A stretch of 64,000 nt of DNA from JANWXD01 sp035575135. Its GTDB lineage: Bacteria; Acidobacteriota; Terriglobia; Bryobacterales; Bryobacteraceae. The stretch covers positions 1 through 64,000 of the forward strand of contig DATLYE010000012.1 of NCBI GenBank assembly GCA_035575135.1. Reading direction: 5' to 3'. Shown here piece after piece: positions 15,760 through 24,752 of the stretch; within the stretch, counting starts at the first letter, position 1; each line of letters starts with the position of its first letter. The notes beneath the pieces are model-generated. The model was not told the origin of the DNA. It worked only from the letters and a program-made list of their open reading frames with translations, and did not search any database. The translations under genes were made by a program, and so were the position numbers.

Positions 15760-18261
15760 ATGATGAGGCTGCGATGGTGGATCGGAGGGTTGCTGGCGCC
15801 GATCGCGGCCCTGTCGCAACAGCCGGCTTCGATCATTTCCGGGGATCCGCTCGAGTGTTTTTCCATGAGCGGAGCGCCGGCCGAGAACCTTGCGGTGGTG
15901 AGCGTGAACGGCCCCGGCTTCGACCGCGCCTTGCGCATCCGCACGCCGTTTGAGGCGGCCAACCCGTGGGATATCCGGGCGCGTTGCTTCAACACGCGGC
16001 CGGTTGCCGCGGGCGATACGGTGCTGGCCGTCTTCTGGATGCGGACGCTCCGTTCCGCGCGCGGAGTCGGCTTGACGACCTTCGTCGTGGAAAAGGGGCG
16101 GGAGCCGTGGACGAAGTCGGCCGAGTTCACGACGGGCGCAGGGGCGGAGTGGAAGAAGGTCGAGATCCCGTTCCGGATGCGCGAGACCTACACCGGTACG
16201 GGTGCGGAAGGATACAACATCAGCTTCTGGGTGACCTTCGGGCCGCAGGAGATCGAGATCGGCGGGCTGTCGGTGCTCAACTACGGGCCGAACGTGCCCT
16301 ACCGGGCATTGGGTCTGAGCGTATGGCCGTATGCGGGACGGGGGGCGGATGCCCCCTGGCGGAAGGCGGCCGAAGAGCGCATCGAAAAGATCCGCAAGGC
16401 GGACATCGTCGTGGCGGTGCGAGACGACAACGGCAACCCGGTTCCGGGGGCGCCGGTGCGCGTGCGCATGAAGCGGCATGCGTTCGGATTCGGCAGCGCC
16501 GTGGCGGGTCAGGGCCTGATGAGCACGAGCCCGGCCGATCTGAAGTATCAGGAAATGATCCCGAAGCTGTTCAACAAAGTGGTGCTCGAGAACGATCTGA
16601 AGTGGCCGTTCTGGGAAACCTGGAGCCGGACTTCGGCGGCGTTTGCGCTGGAGTGGCTTCCGGCCCACGGTATCACGGATATCCGCGGGCACAACGTCAT
16701 CTGGCCGGACCGGGGGAATCTGCCCCCGGACGTGGTGAGCCTGTTGAACGCCGGGAACCGCGATGCGCTGCGACAGCGGATCTACGCGCATATCGCGGAG
16801 ATCATGAGCTGGACGCGGGGCAAGGTGACGGAGTGGGACGTGCTCAACGAGCCGTACACAAGCCGGGACGTGCAGGCGCTGCTCGGCGAAGCGGAGATTC
16901 CCGTCTGGTTTCAAAAAGCGCGCGAGGCGGATCCCGGCGTCAAGCTGTACATCAACGATTTCAACATCGTAGAAGCGGGCGGCTGGGACGTGCGGCACCA
17001 GGATTTTTACGATGCGACGATCCGGGCGATTCTCGAGGCGGGAGCGCCGCTGGACGGGATCGGGCTCCAGGGCCACTTCAACCAGAACCTGACGGCGCCG
17101 GAGCGCGTACTGGAGATTCTGGATCGCTTTGCCCGGTTCGGCAAGGAGCTCCAGATTACGGAATTCGACGTCAGCCCGGGAGATGAAGAAATCCAGGCGG
17201 AATATACACGGGATTTCCTGACGGTGTGTTTCAGCCACCCGGCGGTGAAAGGTTTCCTGATGTGGGGTTTCTGGGAGAGCCGTCACTGGCGGCCGGAGGC
17301 AGCCATGTACCGCCGCGACTGGAGCATCAAGCCGAACGGGGAGGTCTGGCAGGAGCTGGTTTTCCGCAAATGGTGGACGGACGCAAGCGGCACGGCGGGC
17401 GACGACGGCATTTTTCGTACGCGCGGTTTCCTGGGTGATTACGAAGTAGAAATCACGGTGGCCGGAACCACGCGCACTTACCCGCTGAGAGTAACTGGGG
17501 ACAAGGTCAACTACCTCGTGGCCGGCAGACAAGAACCCCCGGCGATTACCGCCGAAGGCGTGGTCAACGCGGCCAGCTTCCGGGGCGGCGCGGTGGCGCC
17601 GGGGGAGATCGTGACGATTTTCGGCCGGGGATTCGGTCCGGCGTCCGTTGCGGTAGCGGGATACGACGCCTCCGGACGGCTGCCACCGATTGTGGGTGAT
17701 ACGCGCGTGCTGTTCGACGGTGTTGCAGGCCCGATGATCTACGCGCTGGCCGGACAGGCGAGCGCCATCGTACCGCACGCCGTCTCGGGAAGCACCTCCG
17801 TGGCGGTCGAATATCTGGGCGTGCGCTCGAACGCCGTGACGCTGGCGGTCGCTTCAGCGGCGCCGGGCATCTTCACGTTGGATTCGAGCGGGCGGGGACG
17901 GGCGGTCGTGGTGAATGTGGGCGATGACGGCAGCACGTCGTTGAATGCTCCGGAGCGGCGGGCGCAGAAGGGAAAGTTCATCAGCCTATGGGTGACCGGG
18001 GCCGGGTTGACGGCGCCGCCCATCGAAGACGGGCTTTTGCCGGTGTTTCCGAACTACCCGCAGCCGCTGCTGCCACTGACCGTGGCGTTTGGCGGGGTGG
18101 AGAGCCGTTTTGGGGACAACTGGGCGGGGTTGATCTATCCGGGCGTGGTGCAGCTCAATGTGCGGGTTCCTCACGAAGCTCCGTCGGGAGCGGCGGTGCC
18201 GCTCCAGGTGGCGGCGGGGGGCATCGCCAGCCAGGAGGGGGTCACGGTAGCCGTTGAATGA
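15760..18261 (+). CDS. secreted GH10 endo-1,4-beta-xylanase with C-terminal TIGR03437 domain
   Basis: 833 residues. Signal peptide at 1-20; an N-terminal carbohydrate-binding-like beta domain (about 25-175); GH10 barrel (about 215-545) with acid/base E364 in TEWDVLNEPY and nucleophile E468 in LQITEFDVS, plus RGHNVIWP and MWGFWESRHW. After a linker comes the Ig-like domain typical of Solibacter-type secreted proteins (VVNAASFRGG ... GEIVTIFGRGFGP ... PGVVQLNVRVP). It cleaves xylan or related beta-1,4 glycans outside the cell. Its stop overlaps the start of the YkgJ-type gene by 4 bp. Confidence 0.92.
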   Translation: MMRLRWWIGGLLAPIAALSQQPASIISGDPLECFSMSGAPAENLAVVSVNGPGFDRALRIRTPFEAANPWDIRARCFNTRPVAAGDTVLAVFWMRTLRSARGVGLTTFVVEKGREPWTKSAEFTTGAGAEWKKVEIPFRMRETYTGTGAEGYNISFWVTFGPQEIEIGGLSVLNYGPNVPYRALGLSVWPYAGRGADAPWRKAAEERIEKIRKADIVVAVRDDNGNPVPGAPVRVRMKRHAFGFGSAVAGQGLMSTSPADLKYQEMIPKLFNKVVLENDLKWPFWETWSRTSAAFALEWLPAHGITDIRGHNVIWPDRGNLPPDVVSLLNAGNRDALRQRIYAHIAEIMSWTRGKVTEWDVLNEPYTSRDVQALLGEAEIPVWFQKAREADPGVKLYINDFNIVEAGGWDVRHQDFYDATIRAILEAGAPLDGIGLQGHFNQNLTAPERVLEILDRFARFGKELQITEFDVSPGDEEIQAEYTRDFLTVCFSHPAVKGFLMWGFWESRHWRPEAAMYRRDWSIKPNGEVWQELVFRKWWTDASGTAGDDGIFRTRGFLGDYEVEITVAGTTRTYPLRVTGDKVNYLVAGRQEPPAITAEGVVNAASFRGGAVAPGEIVTIFGRGFGPASVAVAGYDASGRLPPIVGDTRVLFDGVAGPMIYALAGQASAIVPHAVSGSTSVAVEYLGVRSNAVTLAVASAAPGIFTLDSSGRGRAVVVNVGDDGSTSLNAPERRAQKGKFISLWVTGAGLTAPPIEDGLLPVFPNYPQPLLPLTVAFGGVESRFGDNWAGLIYPGVVQLNVRVPHEAPSGAAVPLQVAAGGIASQEGVTVAVE

Positions 18262-18707
18262 ACCCGGAAGGAACGGACGAGTTCCGCTTCGAATGTCAGG
18301 CAGGCTGCACCGCCTGCTGCCGGGCGAGCGGTTTCGTCTACCTGACCGAGGAGGATTTGCGCCGGGCGGCGGCGTGGCTCAAGATGAGCCCGGAAGAGTT
18401 CGAGGCCCGCTATGTCTACCGCACGCGCCGCCGGTTGCGGCTGCGGAAGTCCGGAGACTCCCCGTGTCCCTTCCTGCGCGACGGCGGCTGTGCCATTCAT
18501 CCCGTGAAGCCGACGCAGTGCCGGGCCTATCCCTTCTGGCCGGAGCTGGTCGAGACGCGGGCGGCCTGGCGGCAGGCGGGTGAGCAGTGCCCGGGCATCG
18601 GCCAGGGGCCGCTCATACCACTCAGCTCCGTGCTGCGCGCTTCCGCGGAGATGCGGGAGGCGTATCCGGCGCTCTACGGCGGCAGGACCGGCTCAGGCCG
18701 AGGCTGA
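18258..18707 (+). CDS. YkgJ-family cysteine-cluster protein
   Basis: 149 residues with the conserved pattern FECQAGCTACCRASGFV, then SPCPFLRDGGCAIHPVKPTQ and CRAYPFWP. The cysteines probably bind Zn or an Fe-S cluster (UPF0153/YkgJ, CxxxCC). Cytoplasmic; the function is unknown, although the family is often proposed to act in metal or flagellar assembly. Translationally coupled to the GH10 gene (ATGA overlap). It ends convergently, overlapping the 3' end of the GGDEF-like gene by 15 bp. Confidence 0.88.
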   Translation: MNPEGTDEFRFECQAGCTACCRASGFVYLTEEDLRRAAAWLKMSPEEFEARYVYRTRRRLRLRKSGDSPCPFLRDGGCAIHPVKPTQCRAYPFWPELVETRAAWRQAGEQCPGIGQGPLIPLSSVLRASAEMREAYPALYGGRTGSGRG

Positions 18708-19697
18708 GTGGGAAGCGACGAAGCGTTCGATCTTCTCCATGAGAGCGGCAAGCGAATCGGCGGGCGGGAAGACCCACGACGTCGCCGAAGGCGTCAGCAA
18801 TATGGTACGCGTCCCGCGGGGAAGGGTGTGCTCCAGACGCCTGGCCGCGATCGAGGCGGCTTCCTGACGCACCTGCTCGAGTGTGCCCACGCGACGGAGG
18901 AGAGCGAGAAACGAAGGCCCGGACCAGCGGAAAAGAGCATCGCCGGGCAGGCTCCGGGCCAGGTGCTCCGCGTAAAGGCGCAGGACTTGATCGCCCGTGG
19001 CGTGGCCGTAGCGGGCGTTGATGGAGTGCATGTTGGTGATGACAAAGACGGCGGTAAAGATGGGAGCGCGCTCGTAGATGGCTTCGGCCAGGCGTTGCTC
19101 GGCCTCGCCGGGACCCAACAGGCCGGTTGTGGCATCCTCGGAGCCGGAGGCTGGCATGCGTGGGGCCTGCTTGACGGCGGCCTTCAAGCGCTGAATGGCG
19201 CGCCGTCCCTCTTCGCGCTGGCGCAGGGATTCTTCGCGCAGTCCCTCGAGGCATTCGGAGAGGCGCAGTTTCGCCAGGCGGATGTCTTCGATGGCCTCCG
19301 CCTTCTCCAGTTGCCTTTCGATGTCCTGCAGACGCACGACCGTGCTTTCAGCCCCCTTGCACAGTTCCGCAATCGTCTTATTGAGCAGCGAGACGATCGC
19401 CTGAAGCTCGACGCTGCGCTGGCGGGCAAACCAGGCGGTACGGCGGTTGTACTCCTCGAGAGCTTTCAGCGCGGCGCCGCTCAGGAAATGAAGGCGCGCT
19501 GCGGGCGGGTGCTCGGCCACGGCATCTTCGATGGCTTTGAGATCCCGGCAGAACTTGTCGTAGTCGGCCGCGTCGCCCGGCACGGCGTGCAACCGGATGC
19601 CTTGGAGCAGCAGTTGAATGACGTGGAGGTAGGGAGCTTGAGCCGCGGCGCCGTTGTGAAGCAACGTGCGCGCCAGCTCGAGCAGGGTCCACTTCAT
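18693..19697 (-). CDS. GGDEF-domain protein with a degenerate active site
   Basis: 334 residues. An all-helical N-terminal part with coiled coil (about 110-185) precedes a GGDEF fold: DATTGLLGPGEAEQRL, AVFVITNMHSINARYGHATG, DQVLRLYAEHLARSL. At the position of the catalytic GGDEF loop the sequence is WSGPSF, so GTP cyclisation is very unlikely. It may serve as a GTP or c-di-GMP sensing module. No RxxD inhibitory site was recognised. Single gene, convergent with the YkgJ-type gene. Confidence 0.78.
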   Translation of the reverse strand: MKWTLLELARTLLHNGAAAQAPYLHVIQLLLQGIRLHAVPGDAADYDKFCRDLKAIEDAVAEHPPAARLHFLSGAALKALEEYNRRTAWFARQRSVELQAIVSLLNKTIAELCKGAESTVVRLQDIERQLEKAEAIEDIRLAKLRLSECLEGLREESLRQREEGRRAIQRLKAAVKQAPRMPASGSEDATTGLLGPGEAEQRLAEAIYERAPIFTAVFVITNMHSINARYGHATGDQVLRLYAEHLARSLPGDALFRWSGPSFLALLRRVGTLEQVRQEAASIAARRLEHTLPRGTRTILLTPSATSWVFPPADSLAALMEKIERFVASHSASA

Positions 19698-19891
19698 GAC
19701 CGTCTGACCGACAGGTGCTGTCGCGGCCCGGCGTCAGAAGGAACTGTCTTTCTCCGGACCAGAACGCCTGCAAGTAGCGCGAGCGGGAGGGTCGCGGCAC
19801 GCCCTGCAATGGATAATCGACGGAAAACGGCTGGCGCTTTATTCACCGCAGGGCGCGGCAATTTGACGGCGCAGCGCGCCGGCCACTAAGG

Positions 19892-21262
19892 TTGAGGAAG
19901 GTGCGCGTCTCCAGGAGGCAACTGCCGTCGGCGCTTGCGGGGATGCTTGCCGCAGGTCGCCTGCCGGCAAGGAGCCGGCCTCCGAATTTTCTGCTCATCG
20001 TGGCCGACGATCTCGGATACGGGGACCTGGGGGTATACGGAAGCCCCGTGATCCGGACTCCGCATCTGGACGCCATGGCGGCCGGCGGTGCGCGATTCAC
20101 CAGCTTCTACGCCACCCCGGTGTGCAGTCCGAGCCGGGCCGCGCTCCTGACAGGACGGTATCCGATCCGCACCGGCGTCATCCGCGTGCTGCATCCCGGC
20201 GACCGGTTTGGTCTTCCGGAAACGGAGCTTTCCGTGGCAACCGTGCTGCGGCGACTGGGCTACGCCACGGCCTGTATCGGCAAGTGGCACCTTGGCGGAG
20301 GAGAACCGCACCGGCCGCTGCGGCACGGATTCGATTACTACTACGGTCTGCTGTGGAGCAACGACATGAATCTGCGACCTCCGGACTTTCACCGGCTGCG
20401 GTTGTGGCGCAACAACGAACCAATCGAGTGGCCGGTGGAGCAGCAGACGCTGACGCGCCGCTACACGGACGAAGCGATCCGTTTCATCGAAAGAAGCCGC
20501 GACCGCCCGTTCTTCGTCTACCTGGCGCACACCATGCCCCACGTTCCCTTGCACGTTTCGGCGGATTTCCGCGGGCGCTCGAAGGGCGGACTGTACGGGG
20601 ACGTGGTCGAAGAGATGGACTTCCACACGGGGCGCTTGCTGCGCGCGCTCCAACGTCTGGGGCTGGAAGAGGAGACGCTGGTCTTGTTTACGAGCGACAA
20701 CGGGCCGGCCATCGGCAAAGGCTCCCGGGGCGGCAGCGCAGGGCCTTTTCGCGGAGGCAAAGGGACGACGTGGGAAGGGGGCGTGCGGGTGCCCATGGTG
20801 GCGCGGTGGCCGGGGCGAATCCGGCCGGGCACGGTGTACACGGGAATCGCCACGGTGATGGACATCTTTGCCACATTGATCGAACTGGCGGGAGGCGAGC
20901 TCCCCGGAGATCGTGTGATTGACGGGAGGAGCCTTGTACCGGCGTTTGAAGGGAGGGCCGCAGCCTTACATTCGGAGTACTTTTACTACCATGGCGAGCG
21001 GATTCAAGCGGTTCGCTCCGGGGACTGGAAGCTGCATCTTTACCGCCGGGAGTTGAAGCTGTTCGGGCCAGGTCCCCCGAAGCGGTGCGACCCGCCGGAG
21101 TTGTACAACCTTGCCGAAGACCCGGGCGAGCGCGTGAATCTGTGGCGCGATCACCCGCAGCTGGTCACCCGCCTGGCGGAACTCGCAGCGGAGTTCGAGC
21201 GCCGCATCACGCCGCCAAAGCTGCCTGGGCCGTTTCGCCCTCGCCTGCCGCTGATCCGGTGA
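19892..21262 (+). CDS. exported arylsulfatase (FGly-type)
   Basis: 456 residues. A twin-arginine-like signal (SRRQLPSALAG) starts the protein. The sulfatase core has NFLLIVADDLGYGDLG (metal-binding Asp pair), VCSPSRAALLTGRYP with C78 as the formylglycine precursor, CIGKWHLGG, and FTSDNGP. It hydrolyses sulfate esters, probably of polysaccharides, in the periplasm or outside. No maturase gene (FGE or anSME) is in the window. Start TTG 19892 or GTG 19901. It is 33 bp upstream of a second sulfatase-fold gene, likely in one operon. Confidence 0.88.
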   Translation: MRKVRVSRRQLPSALAGMLAAGRLPARSRPPNFLLIVADDLGYGDLGVYGSPVIRTPHLDAMAAGGARFTSFYATPVCSPSRAALLTGRYPIRTGVIRVLHPGDRFGLPETELSVATVLRRLGYATACIGKWHLGGGEPHRPLRHGFDYYYGLLWSNDMNLRPPDFHRLRLWRNNEPIEWPVEQQTLTRRYTDEAIRFIERSRDRPFFVYLAHTMPHVPLHVSADFRGRSKGGLYGDVVEEMDFHTGRLLRALQRLGLEEETLVLFTSDNGPAIGKGSRGGSAGPFRGGKGTTWEGGVRVPMVARWPGRIRPGTVYTGIATVMDIFATLIELAGGELPGDRVIDGRSLVPAFEGRAAALHSEYFYYHGERIQAVRSGDWKLHLYRRELKLFGPGPPKRCDPPELYNLAEDPGERVNLWRDHPQLVTRLAELAAEFERRITPPKLPGPFRPRLPLIR

Positions 21263-21295
21263 TCGCCGCCGGAGCGGGGGTGGTAGAGTGGAGGT

Positions 21296-22651
21296 GTGTT
21301 GTGGAAGCACGCAGCGGGACTCGCCCTGGCAGCTTGCATCCTCAAAGCGTCACCGAACGTTCTGCTGATCACAGTAGACACGCTGCGCGCGGATCATCTT
21401 TCCTGCTACGGCTATCACCTGGAAACCAGCCCGAATATTGACGCTCTGGCGGCCGAGGGCGTGCGGTTCGCACGGGCCCACACGGCCATTCCGCTGACGG
21501 GTCCCGCTCACATCTCGCTGCTGACGAGCCGGTACCCGCAGGAGCACGGCGCCATTCGTAACGGAGTTGCTCCGCGAGAGGAGTCGTCGCTGGTCTTCCT
21601 GCCGCAAGTGCTTCGACATCACGGCTACCGGACCGCGGCGTTTGTCAGTGCGTGGCCGCTCACGACGCGTCTGACTCATCTGGGTCGCTGGTTCGACCGC
21701 TACGACGAAGATCTCCCCAGGCGCTACCAGCTGTTCAACTCCATGCGGCATGCCGAAGATGTGACGCCGGCCGCCATCCGCTGGCTGGAAGACAACCGCG
21801 GCGAACGGTTCTTTCTCTGGGTTCACTATTTCGACCCGCACTCTCCCTATGAGCACCGCATGGAATTTTCGAAGCTGAGGCGCACCCGGGGACAGCCCCG
21901 ACCCGCCGCGAGCGCGGAGATGCGGGACCGCGTTCAGCGGTACGACTCGGAGGTGGCCTACACGGACTACTGGGTGGGCCGTCTGTTGGCGAGCCTCGAC
22001 CGTCTCGGGCTGCGCGATTCGACGCTGGTGGTGCTCACCGCGGATCATGGGGAGAGCCTCGGCGAACACAACTACGTGGGACACGGCCGGCACCTGTATC
22101 AGAACATCGTGCACATTCCCTTGATCTTCCGCCTTCCGGAGCGCATTGCCGGCGGGCAGGTGGAAGAGCGGCCGGTCTCGCTGCTGGACATCACGCCGAC
22201 GATTGTGGATTTGGTGGTCGAAGACCGGGAGGTGCGAGCGAAGCTCAAGGCGGCTTTTTCAGGGCGCAGTCTGGCGGCCACCCTGCTGACCGACGAGCCT
22301 CCGCTCCAGCGTCCCATCCGCTACCTGACGTTTGCCGGCAAGAAGGGCTTTTTCCCGCAGTGGCTGGCGTGGCTGTGGACGGACTCGCGGGAGGGGCCTC
22401 TGCGCATCGGGACCACGGAAGGAGCCCGCAAGCTCATCTGGACGCCCGGGTCCAGGAGGCTGGCGGCGTACAACCTGCAAGAGGATCCTCTCGAGCTCCG
22501 GCCCTCGGTCATTAAGCCGAGAACTGCTGACTTCGAGCGCGAGACGGCGCAGCTCGATCAGTGGTTCCGGGCCACGTACCGCGGTCCGGGCGCCTCCGTC
22601 ATGACCGAGCAAGACGTGGAAGTGCTCCGCAGTCTCGGCTACTTACAGTGA
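21296..22651 (+). CDS. secreted sulfatase-fold hydrolase lacking the FGly cysteine
   Basis: 451 residues with a hydrophobic N-terminus. The alkaline-phosphatase superfamily core is clear: NVLLITVDTLRADHLSCYGY, HYFDPHSPY, VVLTADHGESLGEH, VGHGRHLYQNIVHIPL. Where sulfatases have C-x-P-S-R the sequence is LTGPAHISLLTSRYP, with T68 in place of the cysteine. A Thr nucleophile is used by related phosphodiesterases and phosphotransferases, so this may be a phosphoesterase rather than a sulfatase. GTG start; TTG at 21299 has better ribosome-binding-site spacing. The 3' end overlaps the dehydrogenase gene by 13 bp, convergent. Confidence 0.82.
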   Translation: MLWKHAAGLALAACILKASPNVLLITVDTLRADHLSCYGYHLETSPNIDALAAEGVRFARAHTAIPLTGPAHISLLTSRYPQEHGAIRNGVAPREESSLVFLPQVLRHHGYRTAAFVSAWPLTTRLTHLGRWFDRYDEDLPRRYQLFNSMRHAEDVTPAAIRWLEDNRGERFFLWVHYFDPHSPYEHRMEFSKLRRTRGQPRPAASAEMRDRVQRYDSEVAYTDYWVGRLLASLDRLGLRDSTLVVLTADHGESLGEHNYVGHGRHLYQNIVHIPLIFRLPERIAGGQVEERPVSLLDITPTIVDLVVEDREVRAKLKAAFSGRSLAATLLTDEPPLQRPIRYLTFAGKKGFFPQWLAWLWTDSREGPLRIGTTEGARKLIWTPGSRRLAAYNLQEDPLELRPSVIKPRTADFERETAQLDQWFRATYRGPGASVMTEQDVEVLRSLGYLQ

Positions 22652-23535
22652 TCTCCGGCTCCGGCCAGGCGCTGCGACATGAAACGGATGACTTGCTCGG
22701 CCGAAGCGGGGGCATCCGAAAAAGCCTGAGAGAAGCCTAACCAGCGGGAACGCTCGAAGAAGGTCTCCGCGGCCTGCGTCATGAGCGGATCCAGCCCGAG
22801 GTCGCGGACGGTCTGGCGAACCTGTACGAGTTCCCAGTAACGGCGCTCGCAGGCGCCCGGATGGGTTCGCACCCAGTTAGCGGCAATCTCCTCAAACGGG
22901 CGGCGGCTCATGAAGGCCGTGACGTCATCCCAGAGGCCGGCGGCGATGCCGGCGCGATCCGCCGCGACCATCGTTTCCAGAATCAGGGCTTCGAGTCCCT
23001 TCGAGAAGATGCTCCGCAACATCTTGAACAGGGAGGCCTGACCGATTTCCGGAGAATAGAATCGCGCATTGAGACCCAGGCGGCAGAGCAGTGCGGCCGC
23101 CTCGATCCCCTCCGGCCCCCCGGTAATGATCTGCGCCGCCGCACCGGCGACCCCGACGGCGTCGAGAATGGCGCCTTCGACGAAGACTGCTCCGCTGGGC
23201 GTGATCAGGCCCGCGATTTCCTGTTTGAGTCTGGGGCAAGTCGTGGCCAGATCCAGATAGACCTGGCCCGTGCGGAGGTAGGGCGCGGCTTGCGCCGCGA
23301 CGGTGCGGGCGGACTGTGTGGGGACGGCCGCCACGACGTAGGCCGCGTCGCGAACCACGGACGGCAGGGGAGCGAAGCGGACTCCGGGGTTGCGAGCCAC
23401 GAGGTCGCCTCGGGCCGCATCGTCCTCCAGGCGGAGATCAAACGCCGACACTTCCGCCCCATGCTCGAGCATCCTTCGGGCCAGCACCTCTCCGACCTCA
23501 CCGAAACCGATGAATCCGACGCGGACTTGGTCCAT
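22639..23535 (-). CDS. NAD-binding 6-phosphogluconate-dehydrogenase-like protein (DUF1932)
   Basis: 298 residues. A Rossmann N-terminus GFIGFGEVGEVLARRM is followed by the beta-hydroxyacid dehydrogenase pattern (VAAVPTQSA, YLDLATTCP, FVEGAILDAVG). The C-terminal helical part has SLFKMLRSIFSKGLEALILE with the conserved catalytic Lys region of the DUF1932 subgroup. It probably reduces or oxidises a small 3-hydroxy acid; the substrate is unknown. Single gene, convergent with the second sulfatase-fold gene. Confidence 0.82.
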   Translation of the reverse strand: MDQVRVGFIGFGEVGEVLARRMLEHGAEVSAFDLRLEDDAARGDLVARNPGVRFAPLPSVVRDAAYVVAAVPTQSARTVAAQAAPYLRTGQVYLDLATTCPRLKQEIAGLITPSGAVFVEGAILDAVGVAGAAAQIITGGPEGIEAAALLCRLGLNARFYSPEIGQASLFKMLRSIFSKGLEALILETMVAADRAGIAAGLWDDVTAFMSRRPFEEIAANWVRTHPGACERRYWELVQVRQTVRDLGLDPLMTQAAETFFERSRWLGFSQAFSDAPASAEQVIRFMSQRLAGAGDHCK

Positions 23536-23697
23536 TTCGGGCCTCCCTAGGCCATGCTAGCCGACAACCGGCGGCAGGCGGGGAGTGAGATCGGCAGATG
23601 GCTCGCCCGAGAACGGGCGGCGTGCGTCGCCTGCTGATCCTCCTGCGAAGCGATTCGATCGGAGAGAGTAAACCCATGCCAACCACAACCGTGGGAT

Positions 23698-23727
23698 TTG
23701 ACAGATGCGGGTGGCGTCGGCTAGTCT
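23698..23727 (+). promoter_or_regulatory. sigma-70-type promoter of the rplM operon
   Basis: TTGACA (23698-23703), an 18-bp spacer and TAGTCT (23722-23727) lie about 37 bp before the rplM start. This is the best promoter match near the ribosomal cluster. 23536-23697 holds no gene. Confidence 0.55.
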
Positions 23728-23763
23728 GATTGTTTTGGAGACGCACAGAGGTATAGTCTGTCC

Positions 23764-24201
23764 ATGAGCACTACATTTCCGTCGGCGGGGCAGATCGAGC
23801 GGCGGTGGTACCTGCTGGATGCCGATAACGCCGTACTGGGCCGGATCGCCACCAAAGCCGCTACCCTGTTGATGGGCAAACACAAGCCCGGCTACACCCC
23901 GTTTCTCGACACCGGAGATCACGTGGTGGTGATCAATGCGGCCAAGGTGAAGCTGACGGGCCGGAAGGAAGACCAGAAAATTTACCGGCGGCATTCCGGC
24001 TATCCGGGCGGCCTGATCGAAGAGACGGCGCGACAGCGCCGCGCCCGGCAGCCGGTGAAGTTGGTCGAGGACGCCATTTACGGAATGCTGCCGAAGACAA
24101 AACTTGGCAAGCAGATGTACCGGAAGCTGCGGGTTTATGCCGGCCCCCAGCATCCCCATCAGGCGCAGAAACCGATTCCGATTCCGGTAGCGGGAGATTA
24201 A
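23764..24201 (+). CDS. rplM: 50S ribosomal protein L13
   Basis: 145 residues. Contains WYLLDADNAVLGRIATKAAT, GDHVVVINAAKVKLTGRK, YRRHSGYPGGL, and MLPKTKLGKQMYRKLRVYAG, the hallmark segments of L13, an early-assembling large-subunit protein. First gene of the translation cluster rplM-rpsI-rpsB-tsf-pyrH-frr; 19 bp before rpsI. Confidence 0.97.
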   Translation: MSTTFPSAGQIERRWYLLDADNAVLGRIATKAATLLMGKHKPGYTPFLDTGDHVVVINAAKVKLTGRKEDQKIYRRHSGYPGGLIEETARQRRARQPVKLVEDAIYGMLPKTKLGKQMYRKLRVYAGPQHPHQAQKPIPIPVAGD

Positions 24202-24220
24202 AACCAAGAGGACGGAGCGC

Positions 24221-24616
24221 GTGGCGACACTGGTACAGTATCTGGGAACGGGACGGCGGAAGTCGGCGGTGGCGCGGGTGTTTTTGCGGCCCGGCAAGGG
24301 GCAGATCACCGTCAATCACCGTCCGTTTGAAGAGTATTTCCCGACCGAGGCGACGCGCACGGTCGTGCGGCAGCCGCTGCTGGCGACGGAGACGGCCGAC
24401 AAGTTCGACGTGGTGATTCTGGCCGACGGAGGGGGCATCAGCGGGCAGGCCGGCGCGGCGCGACTGGGAATTGCGCGGGCGCTGGTGGAATTCAACGCGG
24501 AACTGCGCGCCAAACTGAAGGAACTCGGCTTTCTAACCCGCGATCCGCGCAAACACGAGCGGAAGAAGTACGGGCAGAAGGGCGCGCGCAAGCGGTTCCA
24601 ATTCTCCAAGCGGTAA
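24221..24616 (+). CDS. rpsI: 30S ribosomal protein S9
   Basis: 131 residues from GTG. Shows YLGTGRRKSAVARVFLRPG near the start, GGGISGQAGAARLGIARAL in the middle, and the basic tail KYGQKGARKRFQFSKR that reaches the decoding P site. Paired with rplM as in nearly all bacteria. Confidence 0.97.
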   Translation: MATLVQYLGTGRRKSAVARVFLRPGKGQITVNHRPFEEYFPTEATRTVVRQPLLATETADKFDVVILADGGGISGQAGAARLGIARALVEFNAELRAKLKELGFLTRDPRKHERKKYGQKGARKRFQFSKR

Positions 24617-24752
24617 TCATGCGATCCGGAGCAGCCGGCCGGCGGCGGTGCAGCGCCGGCGCTGCGCCTTCGCTTGCGGCTGCGTTTGCCGTGCGCAAAT
24701 TTCGCTTTGGGCCGCGCACGGGGATATCACAGGCGACGATCAAGGAGGCAGT
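24617..24752 (+). promoter_or_regulatory. rpsI-rpsB intergenic leader with palindrome
   Basis: 136 bp without a gene. It contains a perfect 14-bp palindrome CAGCGCCGGCGCTG (24651-24664) in a GC-rich stretch and ends with AAGGAGG (24742-24748). It may hold an rpsB promoter or S2-binding leader, but no consensus was recognised. Confidence 0.3.

Noticed and set aside
15748..17778. 676-codon minus-strand frame
   Set aside because: Antisense of the GH10 gene, whose catalytic motifs are certain.
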